Below are positions 52,384 through 63,505 of a stretch of DNA of 64,000 nucleotides, in pieces. This DNA is from Marisediminitalea aggregata (GTDB lineage Bacteria > Pseudomonadota > Gammaproteobacteria > Enterobacterales > Alteromonadaceae). Under the pieces are notes generated by a model that worked only from the letters and a program-made list of their open reading frames with translations, had not been told where the DNA came from and did no database searches. Numbering within the stretch: position 1 is the stretch's first letter; the number at the start of each line of letters is the position of its first letter. The DNA is taken from the NCBI RefSeq assembly GCF_900129565.1, contig NZ_FQWD01000006.1, positions 124,001-188,000 of the forward strand, written 5' to 3'. A program made the translations under genes and the position numbers.

Positions 52384-53451
52384 TTAAGGCTCGGCCGGCA
52401 CTTCGGGTGAGCTGGACCAGGCTGACACAACAGCTTTTACCAACGTAGCCAGAGGAATGGCAAAGAACACGCCCCAGAACCCCCATAAACCGCCGAAGAA
52501 CAACACGGCTACAATAATATAGAGCGGGTGTAAGCTAACTGCTTCTGAAAATAAAATAGGCACCAACAAATTTCCGTCCAGCGCCTGAATAATGCCGTAG
52601 GCGACCATCAGATACCAAAATTCAGGGGTAATGCCCCATTGGAACATAGCCACGACAGCAACCGGAATAGTCACCACCGCGGCACCAATGTAGGGGATTA
52701 GTACCGATAAGCCGACCAGCACACCCAACAACAGTGAATAACGCAAATCCATAATGGCAAAGGTTATACAAGACACCGCGCCCACAATGATAATCTCAAT
52801 GACCTTACCGCGAATATAATTGGCGATTTGTACGTTCATTTCATTACCCACCTGGGTAATCAGCCGACGTTCGCGAGGCAGTAAGCGGGAAATACTGTCG
52901 GTAAAATACGGCTTGTCCTTCAGCATGAAGAACACCATTAACGGCACCAGTATTAGGTAAATAAGCAAAGCGGCAACACTGGCAATTGAGCTGAACGACG
53001 CGGTTAACGCTTCCTGACCAAAGTCGACAAGGTGTTGATTCGCGCCTTCCATCATTTCATAAATTTGTGGGAACTGAACGTACTCCGGGTATTTGTCGGG
53101 TAAGGTTAACAACCAATCCTGGGCTTTTTGCCAGATATTCGGCAATTCCTGCACAAGACTCATGCTTTGTTTAGTTACAACGGGGACCAGCCCCACCATG
53201 AGCAAAACCATAATCGATACAAAGCAAATTAACACCAGACTGCAGGACAACGTACGTTTCATACCCAGCCGGGTTAACTGAGATACCGGCCAATCAAGCA
53301 AGTATGCGATGATCGCCGCTACGATAACTGGCATCAGCATGTTTCCCCAAACCACCAGAACAGCACTGGTAATTAAAATGAGGATCAACAGCATTGTGGC
53401 ATCGGGATCTGAAAATTTGCGCTTATACCACCGCCCAAAAATACTTAACAT
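52384..53451 (-). CDS. AI-2E/PerM-family permease
   Basis: 355 residues with about seven to eight transmembrane helices and a cytoplasmic or periplasmic loop at about 95-145. It belongs to the PerM/TqsA family; MVFFMLKDKPYF and LGVLVGLSVLIPYIGA-type segments (GLSVLIPYIGA) are its signatures. In E. coli and relatives perM neighbours bepA (yfgC), as here. The transported substrate is not established. Confidence 0.9.
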   Translation of the reverse strand: MLSIFGRWYKRKFSDPDATMLLILILITSAVLVVWGNMLMPVIVAAIIAYLLDWPVSQLTRLGMKRTLSCSLVLICFVSIMVLLMVGLVPVVTKQSMSLVQELPNIWQKAQDWLLTLPDKYPEYVQFPQIYEMMEGANQHLVDFGQEALTASFSSIASVAALLIYLILVPLMVFFMLKDKPYFTDSISRLLPRERRLITQVGNEMNVQIANYIRGKVIEIIIVGAVSCITFAIMDLRYSLLLGVLVGLSVLIPYIGAAVVTIPVAVVAMFQWGITPEFWYLMVAYGIIQALDGNLLVPILFSEAVSLHPLYIIVAVLFFGGLWGFWGVFFAIPLATLVKAVVSAWSSSPEVPAEP

Positions 53452-53762
53452 GTAGACATCCTTTACGTACCCATCTTAGGGTTGATTACCTGTTCACTCG
53501 TTCGGCTAGTACACCTGAACATTGATATTATTAGAATTTTTAATTTAACACCGACATTTGAACGTTCAGCGGTAAGGGCCACTACTATACCCATAATCCC
53601 CAAACCACACTAGTTCTAATACGATGAATTCGCAATGCCGTCAGACAGCATTATTTTGCTGCAAGATGCTTGCTTGTGGAATTCGCTTGTGGTGTGATCT
53701 CAAACAGCTTTGTATGGTTATTTAACCGGCAAGTATATTAATTTAAATCACATTTTAGGGAA
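53452..53762. other. Intergenic stretch between perM-like gene and bepA
   Basis: No gene, tRNA or clear repeat. Promoter regions of the two divergent genes are expected here. Confidence 0.5.
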
Positions 53763-53791
53763 CTGTCAGGCAAACCGTTGTCCAATATAAT
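53763..53791 (+). promoter_or_regulatory. Promoter of bepA
   Basis: CTGTCA and a perfect TATAAT are separated by 17 bases; the -10 box ends 28 bases before the bepA ATG. Confidence 0.6.
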
Positions 53792-53819
53792 TGTAGTATT
53801 GGCCTTTGCCAGAGGAATC

Positions 53820-55292
53820 ATGATTTCATCGTTTGTTTTTCGACGCTTTTTTAGTTTGGCACTACTCGCGACAGTGTTTGTTGCAGCAAAAAGCAGTGCG
53901 CAATCCCTGGGTAGTGATAAAAATACGCTGCCGGAAATAGGTGTGGTGGCTTCAGAAGCTCTTACGCTGGATAAAGAAATATTGATTGGCGATGCCATCA
54001 TGCGCCAAATGCGCGGACAGGCGCCGATCATTGGCGACCCGGTGATTAATGAATATATTCAGGACCTCGGCAATCGTCTGGTGCTGCAGGCCGACAATAC
54101 GAAATTCCCCTTCCAGTTTTTTGTTATTAATAACAACGCCATGAACGCATTTGCCTTTTATGGCGGTCACGTTGGTGTACATACCGGTATCATAACGGCT
54201 GCCGACAACGAGAGTGAACTAGCGTCTGTACTGGCACACGAGGTCACGCACGTTACCCAGCGCCATCTCGCACGCCGCGCTTTATCGCAACAACGCAGTT
54301 CCCCGCTCGCGCTGGCCTCTATGTTCGGCAGTATTTTGCTTGCGATGGCAAATCCGGAAGCGGGTATTGCTGCCCTCTCGACGTCTCAGGCAATGTCAGC
54401 ACAAATGGGTATCGATTACACCCGTTCAAACGAGCAGGAAGCCGATCGTATTGGCATCGACATTCTCTATGCGGCGGGCTTTGATCCTAAGGCCACTGCC
54501 AGCTTTTTTGGCAAAATGGCAGAGCAATACAGAATGAGCTCACGCCCACCAGAGCGCTTGTTAACTCACCCATTAACCGAAAAACGTATTGCCGATGCAC
54601 GTATTCGTATGGATGGTTACCCCAATGTCAGGCTTGCGCCGAGTAAGTCGTTTCACTTAGCTAAAGCACGCATTCAGGCGCGTTATCAGTTTAAACCCGA
54701 TTACGCATTGGAGTACTTTATTGCAGTAAACGACTCGGGTAGCTATCTTATAAAAGAAGCAGCTCAATACGGCTTAGCTGTTGCACTGTTCGAAAATGAA
54801 AAGTACGAGGAAGCGAAGACTATTAACGACGCCCTGATGCAAGGTGACAACGAAAACCTGTTTTATTTGGATTTGGCCACCGATATCGACATTGCACTCG
54901 GTAAGCCACAAGACGCCATTGCAATGCTTGAGCGCGTGTTGAAACAAAAGCCACGTAACAGTGTGGTGGTGCTTAACCTGGCAAACGCGCTGGTGTCGTC
55001 GAAGCAATATACCCGTTCGATTGAAATCCTGCGTGATTATCTGCTGGTTCACCCCCAGGATGAGATTGCTTATCAAATCCTCACCGATGCCTACAAAGGC
55101 GAAAAACAGTACATGGGCATGCATCGCAGCAAGGCAGAACTGTTGGCGCTTTATGGCGCTTACCCTAATGCGGTAGACGAGCTGCAACACGCCTATAATT
55201 TTACCGGTGACAATCACCTGGAAAAGCAACGTATTCGGGCGCGAATTCAGCAATTTCGCGATGAACAGGAAAAACTAAAACAGATGCAGTAA
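53820..55292 (+). CDS. bepA: Periplasmic metalloprotease and chaperone BepA (YfgC)
   Basis: 490 residues from ATG 53820 (MISSFVFRRFFSLALL), preceded by AGAGGA. Signal peptide cleaved near SSAQ. The M48 protease domain has HEVTH (in LAHEVTHVTQRH) and a third zinc ligand in SNEQEADRIGID. The C-terminal half has TPR repeats (about 305-470). BepA degrades or helps assemble LptD and BAM substrates in the periplasm. It is between perM-like and tlpA-like genes. Confidence 0.95.
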   Translation: MISSFVFRRFFSLALLATVFVAAKSSAQSLGSDKNTLPEIGVVASEALTLDKEILIGDAIMRQMRGQAPIIGDPVINEYIQDLGNRLVLQADNTKFPFQFFVINNNAMNAFAFYGGHVGVHTGIITAADNESELASVLAHEVTHVTQRHLARRALSQQRSSPLALASMFGSILLAMANPEAGIAALSTSQAMSAQMGIDYTRSNEQEADRIGIDILYAAGFDPKATASFFGKMAEQYRMSSRPPERLLTHPLTEKRIADARIRMDGYPNVRLAPSKSFHLAKARIQARYQFKPDYALEYFIAVNDSGSYLIKEAAQYGLAVALFENEKYEEAKTINDALMQGDNENLFYLDLATDIDIALGKPQDAIAMLERVLKQKPRNSVVVLNLANALVSSKQYTRSIEILRDYLLVHPQDEIAYQILTDAYKGEKQYMGMHRSKAELLALYGAYPNAVDELQHAYNFTGDNHLEKQRIRARIQQFRDEQEKLKQMQ

Positions 55293-55295
55293 CCG

Positions 55296-55811
55296 CTACA
55301 ATGACAATAACAACGTTGTCAGGCCCTGCTCAGTTTGCTCACCGTGGAGCGTTTTGACCAGCTTGCCGTCAGGCGAAATTATATAAGTTGTTGGTAACAC
55401 AGAAGGCATAGGTACGGGCAGATTACTCACCTCTTCGCTTGCTACTACGGGAAATTGAATCTGCTGGCGTTCAATCATAGCTTTTAACGCTTCAGCCGAC
55501 AGATTATCGTAACTCACCCCTAGCAAACGCGCCTCACCGTTTTGGTAATAAGCATTTAACTCAGGCAGTTCCCGCAAACAGGGCGTACACCATTCGGCAA
55601 AATAATTGATCACGGTCCATTTTTCAGACTGCCAGTTCATTACGTCACCACCAACAGTTTGAAACGTAACTTCAGGCTCGCCCACAAAACGTTGTGCAAC
55701 AACCCCTGCCAACATTGCAGCAATGGCTAATACAACGAGCGCCGCTGTCTTTATTGATCCTCGCTGTTGCGTTTGTCGTTTAAAATCTGCGACAATTTTC
55801 AATTCAGTCAA
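55296..55811 (-). CDS. Membrane-anchored TlpA-like thioredoxin
   Basis: 171 residues from a TTG at 55811 preceded by AAGGAG; longer in-frame starts would run back through the divergent arsC gene. One transmembrane helix (about 22-42) and a periplasmic thioredoxin fold with active site WCTPC. The cis-proline loop is SVLPTTYIIS. The role is probably disulfide reduction in the periplasm. It converges tightly on bepA (3 bases between stops). Confidence 0.88.
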   Translation of the reverse strand: MTELKIVADFKRQTQQRGSIKTAALVVLAIAAMLAGVVAQRFVGEPEVTFQTVGGDVMNWQSEKWTVINYFAEWCTPCLRELPELNAYYQNGEARLLGVSYDNLSAEALKAMIERQQIQFPVVASEEVSNLPVPMPSVLPTTYIISPDGKLVKTLHGEQTEQGLTTLLLSL

Positions 55812-55855
55812 GCCGATACTCCTTCGCGCTAAAAAACAGGATATGAGAAACGCAC

Positions 55856-56209
55856 ATGGCAGAATTAAAAATACTACACAATCCACGCTGTTCAAAGAGC
55901 CGTCAAACCCTGACGTTGCTTCAGGAAAAAGGTTATGACCCTGTTGTCGTTGAATATTTGAAACAACCGCTGAGCGAAGCAGAAATTCGTGAATTGTTCG
56001 CAAAGCTGGGGCTCGATGACGTAAAAAGCATGATGCGGGTTAAAGAAGCAGAATACAAGGAAGCCGGATTACAGCAAGCAGACACATCTGACGACGAACG
56101 CTTTGCGGCCATGGCGGCACATCCGAAGCTAATCGAGCGGCCTGTGGTTATTAACGGCGACAAGGCGAAAATTGGCAGACCACCTGAGTCTGTACTGGAC
56201 ATTCTCTAA
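55856..56209 (+). CDS. ArsC-family arsenate reductase-like protein (YfgD)
   Basis: 117 residues. ArsC/Spx-type thioredoxin fold with the catalytic cysteine in HNPRCSKSRQTL and a conserved arginine region IERPVVINGDKAKIGRPPE. This matches YfgD, the ArsC homologue that accompanies bepA in gammaproteobacteria. wrbA starts directly after its stop. Arsenate reduction by this subgroup is plausible but no ars operon is present. Confidence 0.9.
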   Translation: MAELKILHNPRCSKSRQTLTLLQEKGYDPVVVEYLKQPLSEAEIRELFAKLGLDDVKSMMRVKEAEYKEAGLQQADTSDDERFAAMAAHPKLIERPVVINGDKAKIGRPPESVLDIL

Positions 56210-57212
<1,003 letters not shown>

Positions 57213-57240
<28 letters not shown>

Positions 57241-59168
57241 CCACATCCGCCACCCTTGCTTTTACCGTGGGTCTCGCTGCCTGCGGAGGCGGTGGCAATA
57301 GCAATTCACCAACCAATTCCCCGGGTAACAGCAACCCGGATTTTACTCGCCTTTCTCCTGCTCTAACTGAAGATGGGCTGGCGATTTACGGTGACTTATC
57401 GGTAGACGTAAATACATCAGCAGGTTTTGTTGTCTTAGCGGATAATGGCGCTTCACTGACCGATATCGCCTGGCAACAAACAGCGGGACCGACGGTTACC
57501 CTGTTGTCCAGCCAATCCCAGGCGATTGGGTTCGACGTGCCTGAAGCCGGAGACTATAGCTTCACGGTGACAGCGACCACTTCTACCGGCGATACGCGTT
57601 CAGCATCAGTGTCCTTAACGGCTAATGGTAACAGCACAGACGATATTGTGAATTTGCGTTTGGATCACATGGCTACAGAGCGAGGCCGAATTTCTATTCG
57701 TGTCGACAGCCCGGCAAACAAAATCATTACCGCAACGCAATGGACTCAACTTGCGGGTCCCGAACCCGATGAAATCACGTATCAGGAAGACAGCACTAAC
57801 GGTCCATTCCGTTCGGCCTTTATGGAAGCGCCTGAAGTATCACGCGACGAAGTAATGGCATTTCGCGTTACCGCAACCTTTGATGATGGCGCTACTGCAA
57901 GTGACGACGTGCTGATTGGAGTAAAAGAAGCGAGCATTGCAAACAATGGTATTTTCACCGGGATCGATATGTACGTAACAACGGATTTGCGTCCGTTTAA
58001 TCAAACTTCGCCCTACGCTGACGCATTGCAGGCTTGCGTCTACAACAATACCGTCGAGAACAGCTGTGATTTCGATACATTGCCCCTCATCGGCATGGAA
58101 ACGATGTCACCGAGCATTGACACTATCCTCGACCGTACCCTGGTTTCACACCATTGGATGGGTGAGCGATTCCGCGAATTTCTCACTCAATCTGCCGCCG
58201 CTGAAGACATAATTAAATTACTGCGTGGCGTCACTGCGATTGTTATTTCTTATGATGTCAGGCCCTCTTTTTACTGGGTCAGAACAGGGGCAATCTACCT
58301 GGATGCGCGAAATTTCTGGCGCACACCAGAAGAGCGCGACACACTCAATACCATCCCGGATTACCGCAGTGGCTTTGGCAACGAACTCCAGTTTGGTATT
58401 TACTGGCGCTATGTAAAAGACGGTGAGTACTACTACCCGCAATCCTCTCTGCCCGCCAGCAGCAGACAATCCAAAAGCTTTGTACAACTGGAAGCGTCTC
58501 TTGCATGGCTGATGTACCACGAACTGGCCCATGCTAATGATTTCTTTCCGCCTGCAAGCTGGGCAAGTATTAGTTCATCCAGTGACCCGCTCAGTCATTT
58601 TCAGCGCTTTGGCGCGCAGTCTTCCATTATGTCTGCTAACTACCCATTGCAATCGACCTTGCTGGAAGGTCTGGCTGAGGTGTCATTTGGCGGTGAAGAA
58701 GCCACTACGGCGCAAAAAAATACTACACCCTCGCAGGTTGCAGATGCGTTTAGTGCTGACATAGCACCAACCTATTACGCCTACTACACCGAGCGCGAAG
58801 ATTACGCCATGATGTTTGAGCAGTTTATGATGCTCTATAGAATGAACGTCAGCGCTGACGTTGCCGTTATAGGCCGGGTAAACAATAACGACGCGCTGGT
58901 TACTTGGGGTCAGCGTCACCGTATCAATCAGGACACCCTCCAAGCGAGAACGGCATTTACAGTCGAACGTATTTTACCTGAGCTGAATGTGACTAGTATT
59001 CAGGCGGATTTGCCTGCCGTTATTCAAATGCCAAGCGGTCAATCCTGGTTTGATTTAGTGCAATTGGAAGGCGAAGGCGGTAAGCGGGAAACTACCGCTG
59101 TTAGCAGCAAAGCAACCGCGGTCAGACCGCCATTGCGTATCCCTCAATTTGAACGCCATTTACATTAA
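57213..59168 (+). CDS. Large lipoprotein with Ig/PKD-like repeats and an HExxH site
   Basis: 651 residues from ATG 57213, preceded by AGGAAG inside the DUF2069 gene. Lipobox LAAC with Cys24, then a Gly/Asn/Ser/Pro linker. Two related beta domains (about 50-140 and 145-245) share the W-x-Q-x-x-GP motif of PKD/REJ-type repeats. The C-terminal part (about 250-630) contains HELAHANDF (His436, Glu437, His440), a zincin site, with candidate third ligands Glu485 or Glu489 in LEGLAEVSF. A gluzincin-type peptidase at the cell surface is likely. I do not recognise a named family. Confidence 0.75.
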
Positions 59169-59209
59169 GCACGTCATTAAAGGTGCAGCAGCGCGGACTA
59201 CTAGAGTGA

Positions 59210-59944
59210 CTACTCTGATAGTTCGCGTTTCACCAAGGCTACCGAAATCTTTTTCTGTTCCTGCAAAGAACGCTGGTCCAGTCTGTCTAATAACGCCATT
59301 AAGCTGGGAAGATCCCGTTGACTGTGATTCAGCAAGTAGTGCAATGCTTGTTCAGACAAATTCAAACCCCGTTGCAGTGCACGGGAAGACAGCACTTCGC
59401 CGCGTTCTTCATCGGTTAATCCCTGCAATTGAAAAGTAAGCCCGGCACTTAACCGGGAACGCAGGTCCGGTAGCAAGAACTCACTGTGTTGTGGGCCCAG
59501 CTGTGAAGCAAAGATTAGCAACCCTACCCGTGTTTCACTCACGCGGTTTATTAAATCAAAGACCGCTTCTTCCCAGGCTTCGTTGCCGCGAATATGCTCA
59601 AGATTGTCCAGACAAATTACCGGCAATTGTTCAAGTGAGTCCAGCACACGGGGAGACAGGCCTATCAAATCAGCACAGTTTAAATAAACGTGAGGAATTT
59701 CCCTCCCGGCAAGTTGATGACACACGGCATACAGTAAGTGGCTTTTCCCTTTGCCATTCCCGCCCATCAGGTTAACCAGTGGAATGGAGGCCGCATTGAG
59801 AATAGTGAGCGCCGGTTCTTCACGCCAATCCGGGGAATGTTCAGCAACACAGGCCAGTAACGACACAACCTGTTCATTCGCCCCTGCCACAAAACTGGCA
59901 AAGGTTTCATCATCAGGTAAAGTCACCGGCAAAGGGAGCTGCAT
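59210..59944 (-). CDS. hda: DnaA regulatory inactivator Hda
   Basis: 244 residues. The N-terminal MQLPLPV is the clamp-binding motif that loads Hda on the DNA-bound sliding clamp. The AAA+ domain has Walker A GGNGKGKSH and Walker B VICLDNLEHI. It stimulates ATP hydrolysis by DnaA after initiation. It starts 3 bases after the DUF2066 gene stop; hda-DUF2066/purM is a conserved neighbourhood. Confidence 0.94.
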   Translation of the reverse strand: MQLPLPVTLPDDETFASFVAGANEQVVSLLACVAEHSPDWREEPALTILNAASIPLVNLMGGNGKGKSHLLYAVCHQLAGREIPHVYLNCADLIGLSPRVLDSLEQLPVICLDNLEHIRGNEAWEEAVFDLINRVSETRVGLLIFASQLGPQHSEFLLPDLRSRLSAGLTFQLQGLTDEERGEVLSSRALQRGLNLSEQALHYLLNHSQRDLPSLMALLDRLDQRSLQEQKKISVALVKRELSE

Positions 59945-59947
59945 AAG

Positions 59948-61381
59948 TTATTGGCTCCAGAAATAGTGCATGCCTTCCAGAGGCTGCCCAAATGCATCGC
60001 GAAGTGGCTGTAAACGATTGTCCAGACTGAGTACCGCACGTAAATCACGCTCGCTACCCAACAAACGCAGACCAAACGTGCTTACTGTGCCTTGTTGACG
60101 AACTAACGTCACACTTTCCGTCACACTCAACGCTTGTAAGTACTGCTGCACGGCCACATATCCACGTAGGTCGTGTAAATTACCCACAGACAGCTCAACT
60201 AGTTGCTCACTATCAGCGTCGGTTGGCAGGATGGCGTAGTTTTGTCCCAAATAATCGGCATAGCGATTAATTAACTGCGCTATCAGCTCATTCGGTTCAT
60301 CGCCTATCAGGGTATCGTGAATGACTTCAGAAGACGCGCCATTGGCAGGGCCATAAAAGAAGTCCAGTGAATAGCGCCCTTTTTTTGCTCGAGCCGCCAG
60401 CGTGGAAAACTCTTCTTGTGTAAAAAGTGGTCCTTCATTGACGGGCTCTATGGTTTGCTCTGCAGAGCCAAATCCACTCGCTGCAAGTCTACTCAGCGCT
60501 TCGTTGCTTATGCCGTTAACGTTCTGCTCGCCCGAGACACTGTTTGCGTCGATTTGCTGAACGCCGCCTTCCGGTAACGTAAATAACGCCCCTTGTACGG
60601 TATTGTCACCAGCAGACGAAGTTGTGTCAGATAAAGTCGCCATAGGCTCTGCGCCCGATTCTGCCACCTGGATAGGTTGAGTACCATCTTCTACGGGTTG
60701 CGCGTCAGGCTCTGGGGTTGGAAATACAATTTCACGCGTGCGATTGCGGTATACCCGCGCACCCAATACAAAATCAACGTTATATCTTGCTGCCGCCTGG
60801 TTAAGTTGGCGCGGAAACAGCCCCCATACATCATAGGCATTAATACGCAGCGCATCATCAAGATCCATTAACGGCAGCGTTAACGGCACACCGCGAACGT
60901 CAGCCTGCAAACGCGCGGTAATGGTATAGTCGTTGGTCTGACCGTCATCAATAATGCGGCGTTCGCCTTGCTCATTTTCAACGGCCAGCCACAATAAGGC
61001 GTCGGGACGGCGGTCTCCCCAAATTGGCAAGCGTTCCCGAATCAACACAGATTCCAGCTGTTTGCGATCAAACTCAGCCACAAAATACAGCTGACCATTT
61101 TCTTCAGTATAACGATAAGCACGCAGATACCGGTTGGCATCATCCCGAATTGCCTGCAGAGCCTGATAGCCGCTAATGTCGCCCTGCCCGGTTAACTTTA
61201 CTAATAACTGGCTGAGCGCCTCTCGCGTGGCCGCACGCTGTGTCCGACTGTTGCGATCGTCAACCGCGACCTTGCCGGTATTGATATTAATCGTTGAGCT
61301 TGCCTGACTGTTTAAAGCCATAACACCCAACAAGCACCCCAAAAACCAGGCGCCAAACGCATTCTTTGTTTTTGCAACCAT
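59948..61381 (-). CDS. DUF2066 exported protein
   Basis: 477 residues with a signal peptide (about 1-27). The N-terminal 170 residues are the DUF2066 core (REALSQLLVKLTG, then LPIWGDRRPDALLWLAVEN). A long Asp/Glu/Ser-rich stretch (about 215-310) is probably disordered and is longer than usual in my memory of the family. Function unknown; the tight link to hda (3 bases) is conserved. Confidence 0.88.
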   Translation of the reverse strand: MVAKTKNAFGAWFLGCLLGVMALNSQASSTININTGKVAVDDRNSRTQRAATREALSQLLVKLTGQGDISGYQALQAIRDDANRYLRAYRYTEENGQLYFVAEFDRKQLESVLIRERLPIWGDRRPDALLWLAVENEQGERRIIDDGQTNDYTITARLQADVRGVPLTLPLMDLDDALRINAYDVWGLFPRQLNQAAARYNVDFVLGARVYRNRTREIVFPTPEPDAQPVEDGTQPIQVAESGAEPMATLSDTTSSAGDNTVQGALFTLPEGGVQQIDANSVSGEQNVNGISNEALSRLAASGFGSAEQTIEPVNEGPLFTQEEFSTLAARAKKGRYSLDFFYGPANGASSEVIHDTLIGDEPNELIAQLINRYADYLGQNYAILPTDADSEQLVELSVGNLHDLRGYVAVQQYLQALSVTESVTLVRQQGTVSTFGLRLLGSERDLRAVLSLDNRLQPLRDAFGQPLEGMHYFWSQ

Positions 61382-61740
61382 AAACCACTTAAGCGAAATG
61401 CTTACTCCCTATCCCTGAACAGAGACCTGTCTGTTCGAAAGTGAGTCAGTACAAGGCGAAAATCGCCAGTTTGCGCGCGATTTGGATAAACCCCTAAAAC
61501 GGCTCGAACAACACAACTCACTTCTGGTACCAACTGGTAAATTCAGTGGCAATTATCTCTGTATTGTGAGCTATTTAGATCTGATTTTCACCACAAATAT
61601 GTGGATTGCCGGTAACAAATTCGGCAAATCTGACTACAAAACAATCAACCCGAGTCTACACGCCGCGTTGTTTACTGATAGTTTCAATTCGGCTATGCCA
61701 AACTTTTGCGTAAATCCATCCCTGCAATGGGGATTACGCA
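61382..61740. other. Intergenic stretch upstream of purM, with a hairpin
   Basis: No gene. TGCGTAAATCC (61707-61717) pairs with GGATTACGCA (61731-61740) with one bulged base, just before the purM promoter. A purine-regulator half site may be included, but this is not certain. Confidence 0.5.
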
Positions 61741-61769
61741 TTGGACTTAATGGCGGATACTGGTAGAAT
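61741..61769 (+). promoter_or_regulatory. Promoter of purM
   Basis: TTGGAC and TAGAAT are separated by exactly 17 bases, and the -10 box ends 38 bases before the purM start. Confidence 0.75.
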
Positions 61770-61807
61770 CCGCGCATTCAAACCTGTCCACCTTAAAAGG
61801 CTTGCCC

Positions 61808-62848
61808 GTGACTGACAAAAATACCTCGTTGAGTTATAAGGATGCAGGCGTCGACATCGATGCTGGCAATCAATTAGTAGAACGTATTAAATCGGTAACC
61901 AAACGTACTCAGCGTCCTGAAGTACGTGGTGGTCTGGGTGGATTTGGTGCACTGTGCGCGCTTCCTGAAAAATACAAGCAGCCTTTATTAGTGTCTGGCA
62001 CCGATGGTGTAGGCACGAAATTGCGTTTGGCAATGGACTATGCACGTCACGACAGCGTTGGTATCGATTTAGTTGCCATGTGTGTGAACGACCTGATTGT
62101 TCAGGGTGCTGAGCCGTTGTTCTTCTTGGATTACTACGCAACCGGTAAGTTAAATGTTGATACTGCTGCCGACGTCGTTACAGGTATTGGCGCAGGCTGT
62201 GAACTGGCCGGCTGTGCACTGATTGGTGGTGAAACGGCGGAAATGCCGGGAATGTACCACGGTGACGATTACGATATTGCTGGTTTCTGCGTGGGTGTTG
62301 TAGAAGCCGCTGATGTCATCGATGGAACCACCGTTAAAGCCGGGCAGAAAATCATCGCCCTGGGTTCTTCGGGCCCTCACTCAAACGGCTACTCGTTAAT
62401 CCGCAAGATCATTGAAGTAAGCGGTGCCGATGTTACGCAGCCGCTTGACGATAAACCAATCATTGACCATTTACTTGCCCCTACCCGCATTTACGTTAAA
62501 TCAGTACTTAAATTACTGGAAAGCGTAAAGGTCTCTGCGATTTCGCATATTACCGGTGGCGGCTTCTGGGAAAATATCCCGCGCGTCTTACCTGACAATG
62601 CGAAAGCAGTTATCGACGGCAACAGCTGGGAATGGCCAGCCGTGTTTAACTGGCTGCAAACTAACGGCAACGTAACGACACATGAGATGTACCGTACCTT
62701 TAACTGTGGTGTTGGTCTGGTTATCGTTGTTGATGAAGCTGATGTAGACACAGCGCTATCTGTATTAAATGATGCCGGTGAAGATGCCTGGTTAATTGGT
62801 GGTATTGCTGACTTAGACGGCGATGCACAAGTAGAAATTACAGAGTAA
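61808..62848 (+). CDS. purM: Phosphoribosylformylglycinamidine cyclo-ligase (AIR synthetase)
   Basis: 346 residues from a GTG at 61808 ([20 protein letters not shown]), which lies seven bases after AAAAGG; a TTG two codons upstream is less well placed. It closes the imidazole ring in purine synthesis. [24 protein letters not shown] and [16 protein letters not shown] are family motifs. purN follows 6 bases after the stop. Confidence 0.97.
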   Translation: MTDKNTSLSYKDAGVDIDAGNQLVERIKSVTKRTQRPEVRGGLGGFGALCALPEKYKQPLLVSGTDGVGTKLRLAMDYARHDSVGIDLVAMCVNDLIVQGAEPLFFLDYYATGKLNVDTAADVVTGIGAGCELAGCALIGGETAEMPGMYHGDDYDIAGFCVGVVEAADVIDGTTVKAGQKIIALGSSGPHSNGYSLIRKIIEVSGADVTQPLDDKPIIDHLLAPTRIYVKSVLKLLESVKVSAISHITGGGFWENIPRVLPDNAKAVIDGNSWEWPAVFNWLQTNGNVTTHEMYRTFNCGVGLVIVVDEADVDTALSVLNDAGEDAWLIGGIADLDGDAQVEITE

Positions 62849-62854
62849 GTCCGA

Positions 62855-63505
62855 ATGTCCAGTGCAATGCCCAACATCTGTGTTTTAATTTCTGGTAATG
62901 GCTCAAACCTCCAGGCCATCATTGATGCCGTTGCGGCGGGGAAAATACACGGCAAGATCGCGTGTGTCATTTCTAACCGCCCTGACGCCTTCGGTTTAGA
63001 GCGGGCTGAAAACGCAGGGATTCCGGCGATTTGCCTGGACCACAAGACTTTTGAAGATCGCGAAAGCTATGACGCCGCACTGATGGAAACCCTCGACAGC
63101 TACGCACCTGATTGTGTGGTACTTGCCGGGTTCATGCGCATCCTGACTGCCGACTTCGTTGATCATTATTTGGGTAAATTATTGAACATTCACCCGTCTT
63201 TGTTGCCTAAGTACAAAGGGTTAAATACGCATCAACGCGCCATTGACAATGGCGACGAAGAACATGGACTCAGCGTTCATTTTGTAACACCGGAGCTTGA
63301 CGGCGGCCCCGTCATCATTCAGTGTAAGGTTCCGGTGTTCAGTGACGACGATGCAGGCACGCTGGCTCAGCGTGTGCAGGAACAGGAACGCCATATTTAC
63401 CCATTGGTGGTACACTGGTTTTGCGGTGGCCGATTAACAATGAATAATAATAAGGCAGTATTAGATGGGAATGTGCTTCCAGAAGGTGGTTACGCAAACG
63501 ATTAA
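62855..63505 (+). CDS. purN: Phosphoribosylglycinamide formyltransferase
   Basis: 216 residues. It formylates GAR with 10-formyl-THF. The N-terminal LISGNGSNLQAIIDA and catalytic motif NIHPSLLPKYKG (Asn, His) and the later Asp in LDGGPVI are intact. Operon with purM; the next gene starts inside its 3' end. Confidence 0.97.
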   Translation: MSSAMPNICVLISGNGSNLQAIIDAVAAGKIHGKIACVISNRPDAFGLERAENAGIPAICLDHKTFEDRESYDAALMETLDSYAPDCVVLAGFMRILTADFVDHYLGKLLNIHPSLLPKYKGLNTHQRAIDNGDEEHGLSVHFVTPELDGGPVIIQCKVPVFSDDDAGTLAQRVQEQERHIYPLVVHWFCGGRLTMNNNKAVLDGNVLPEGGYAND

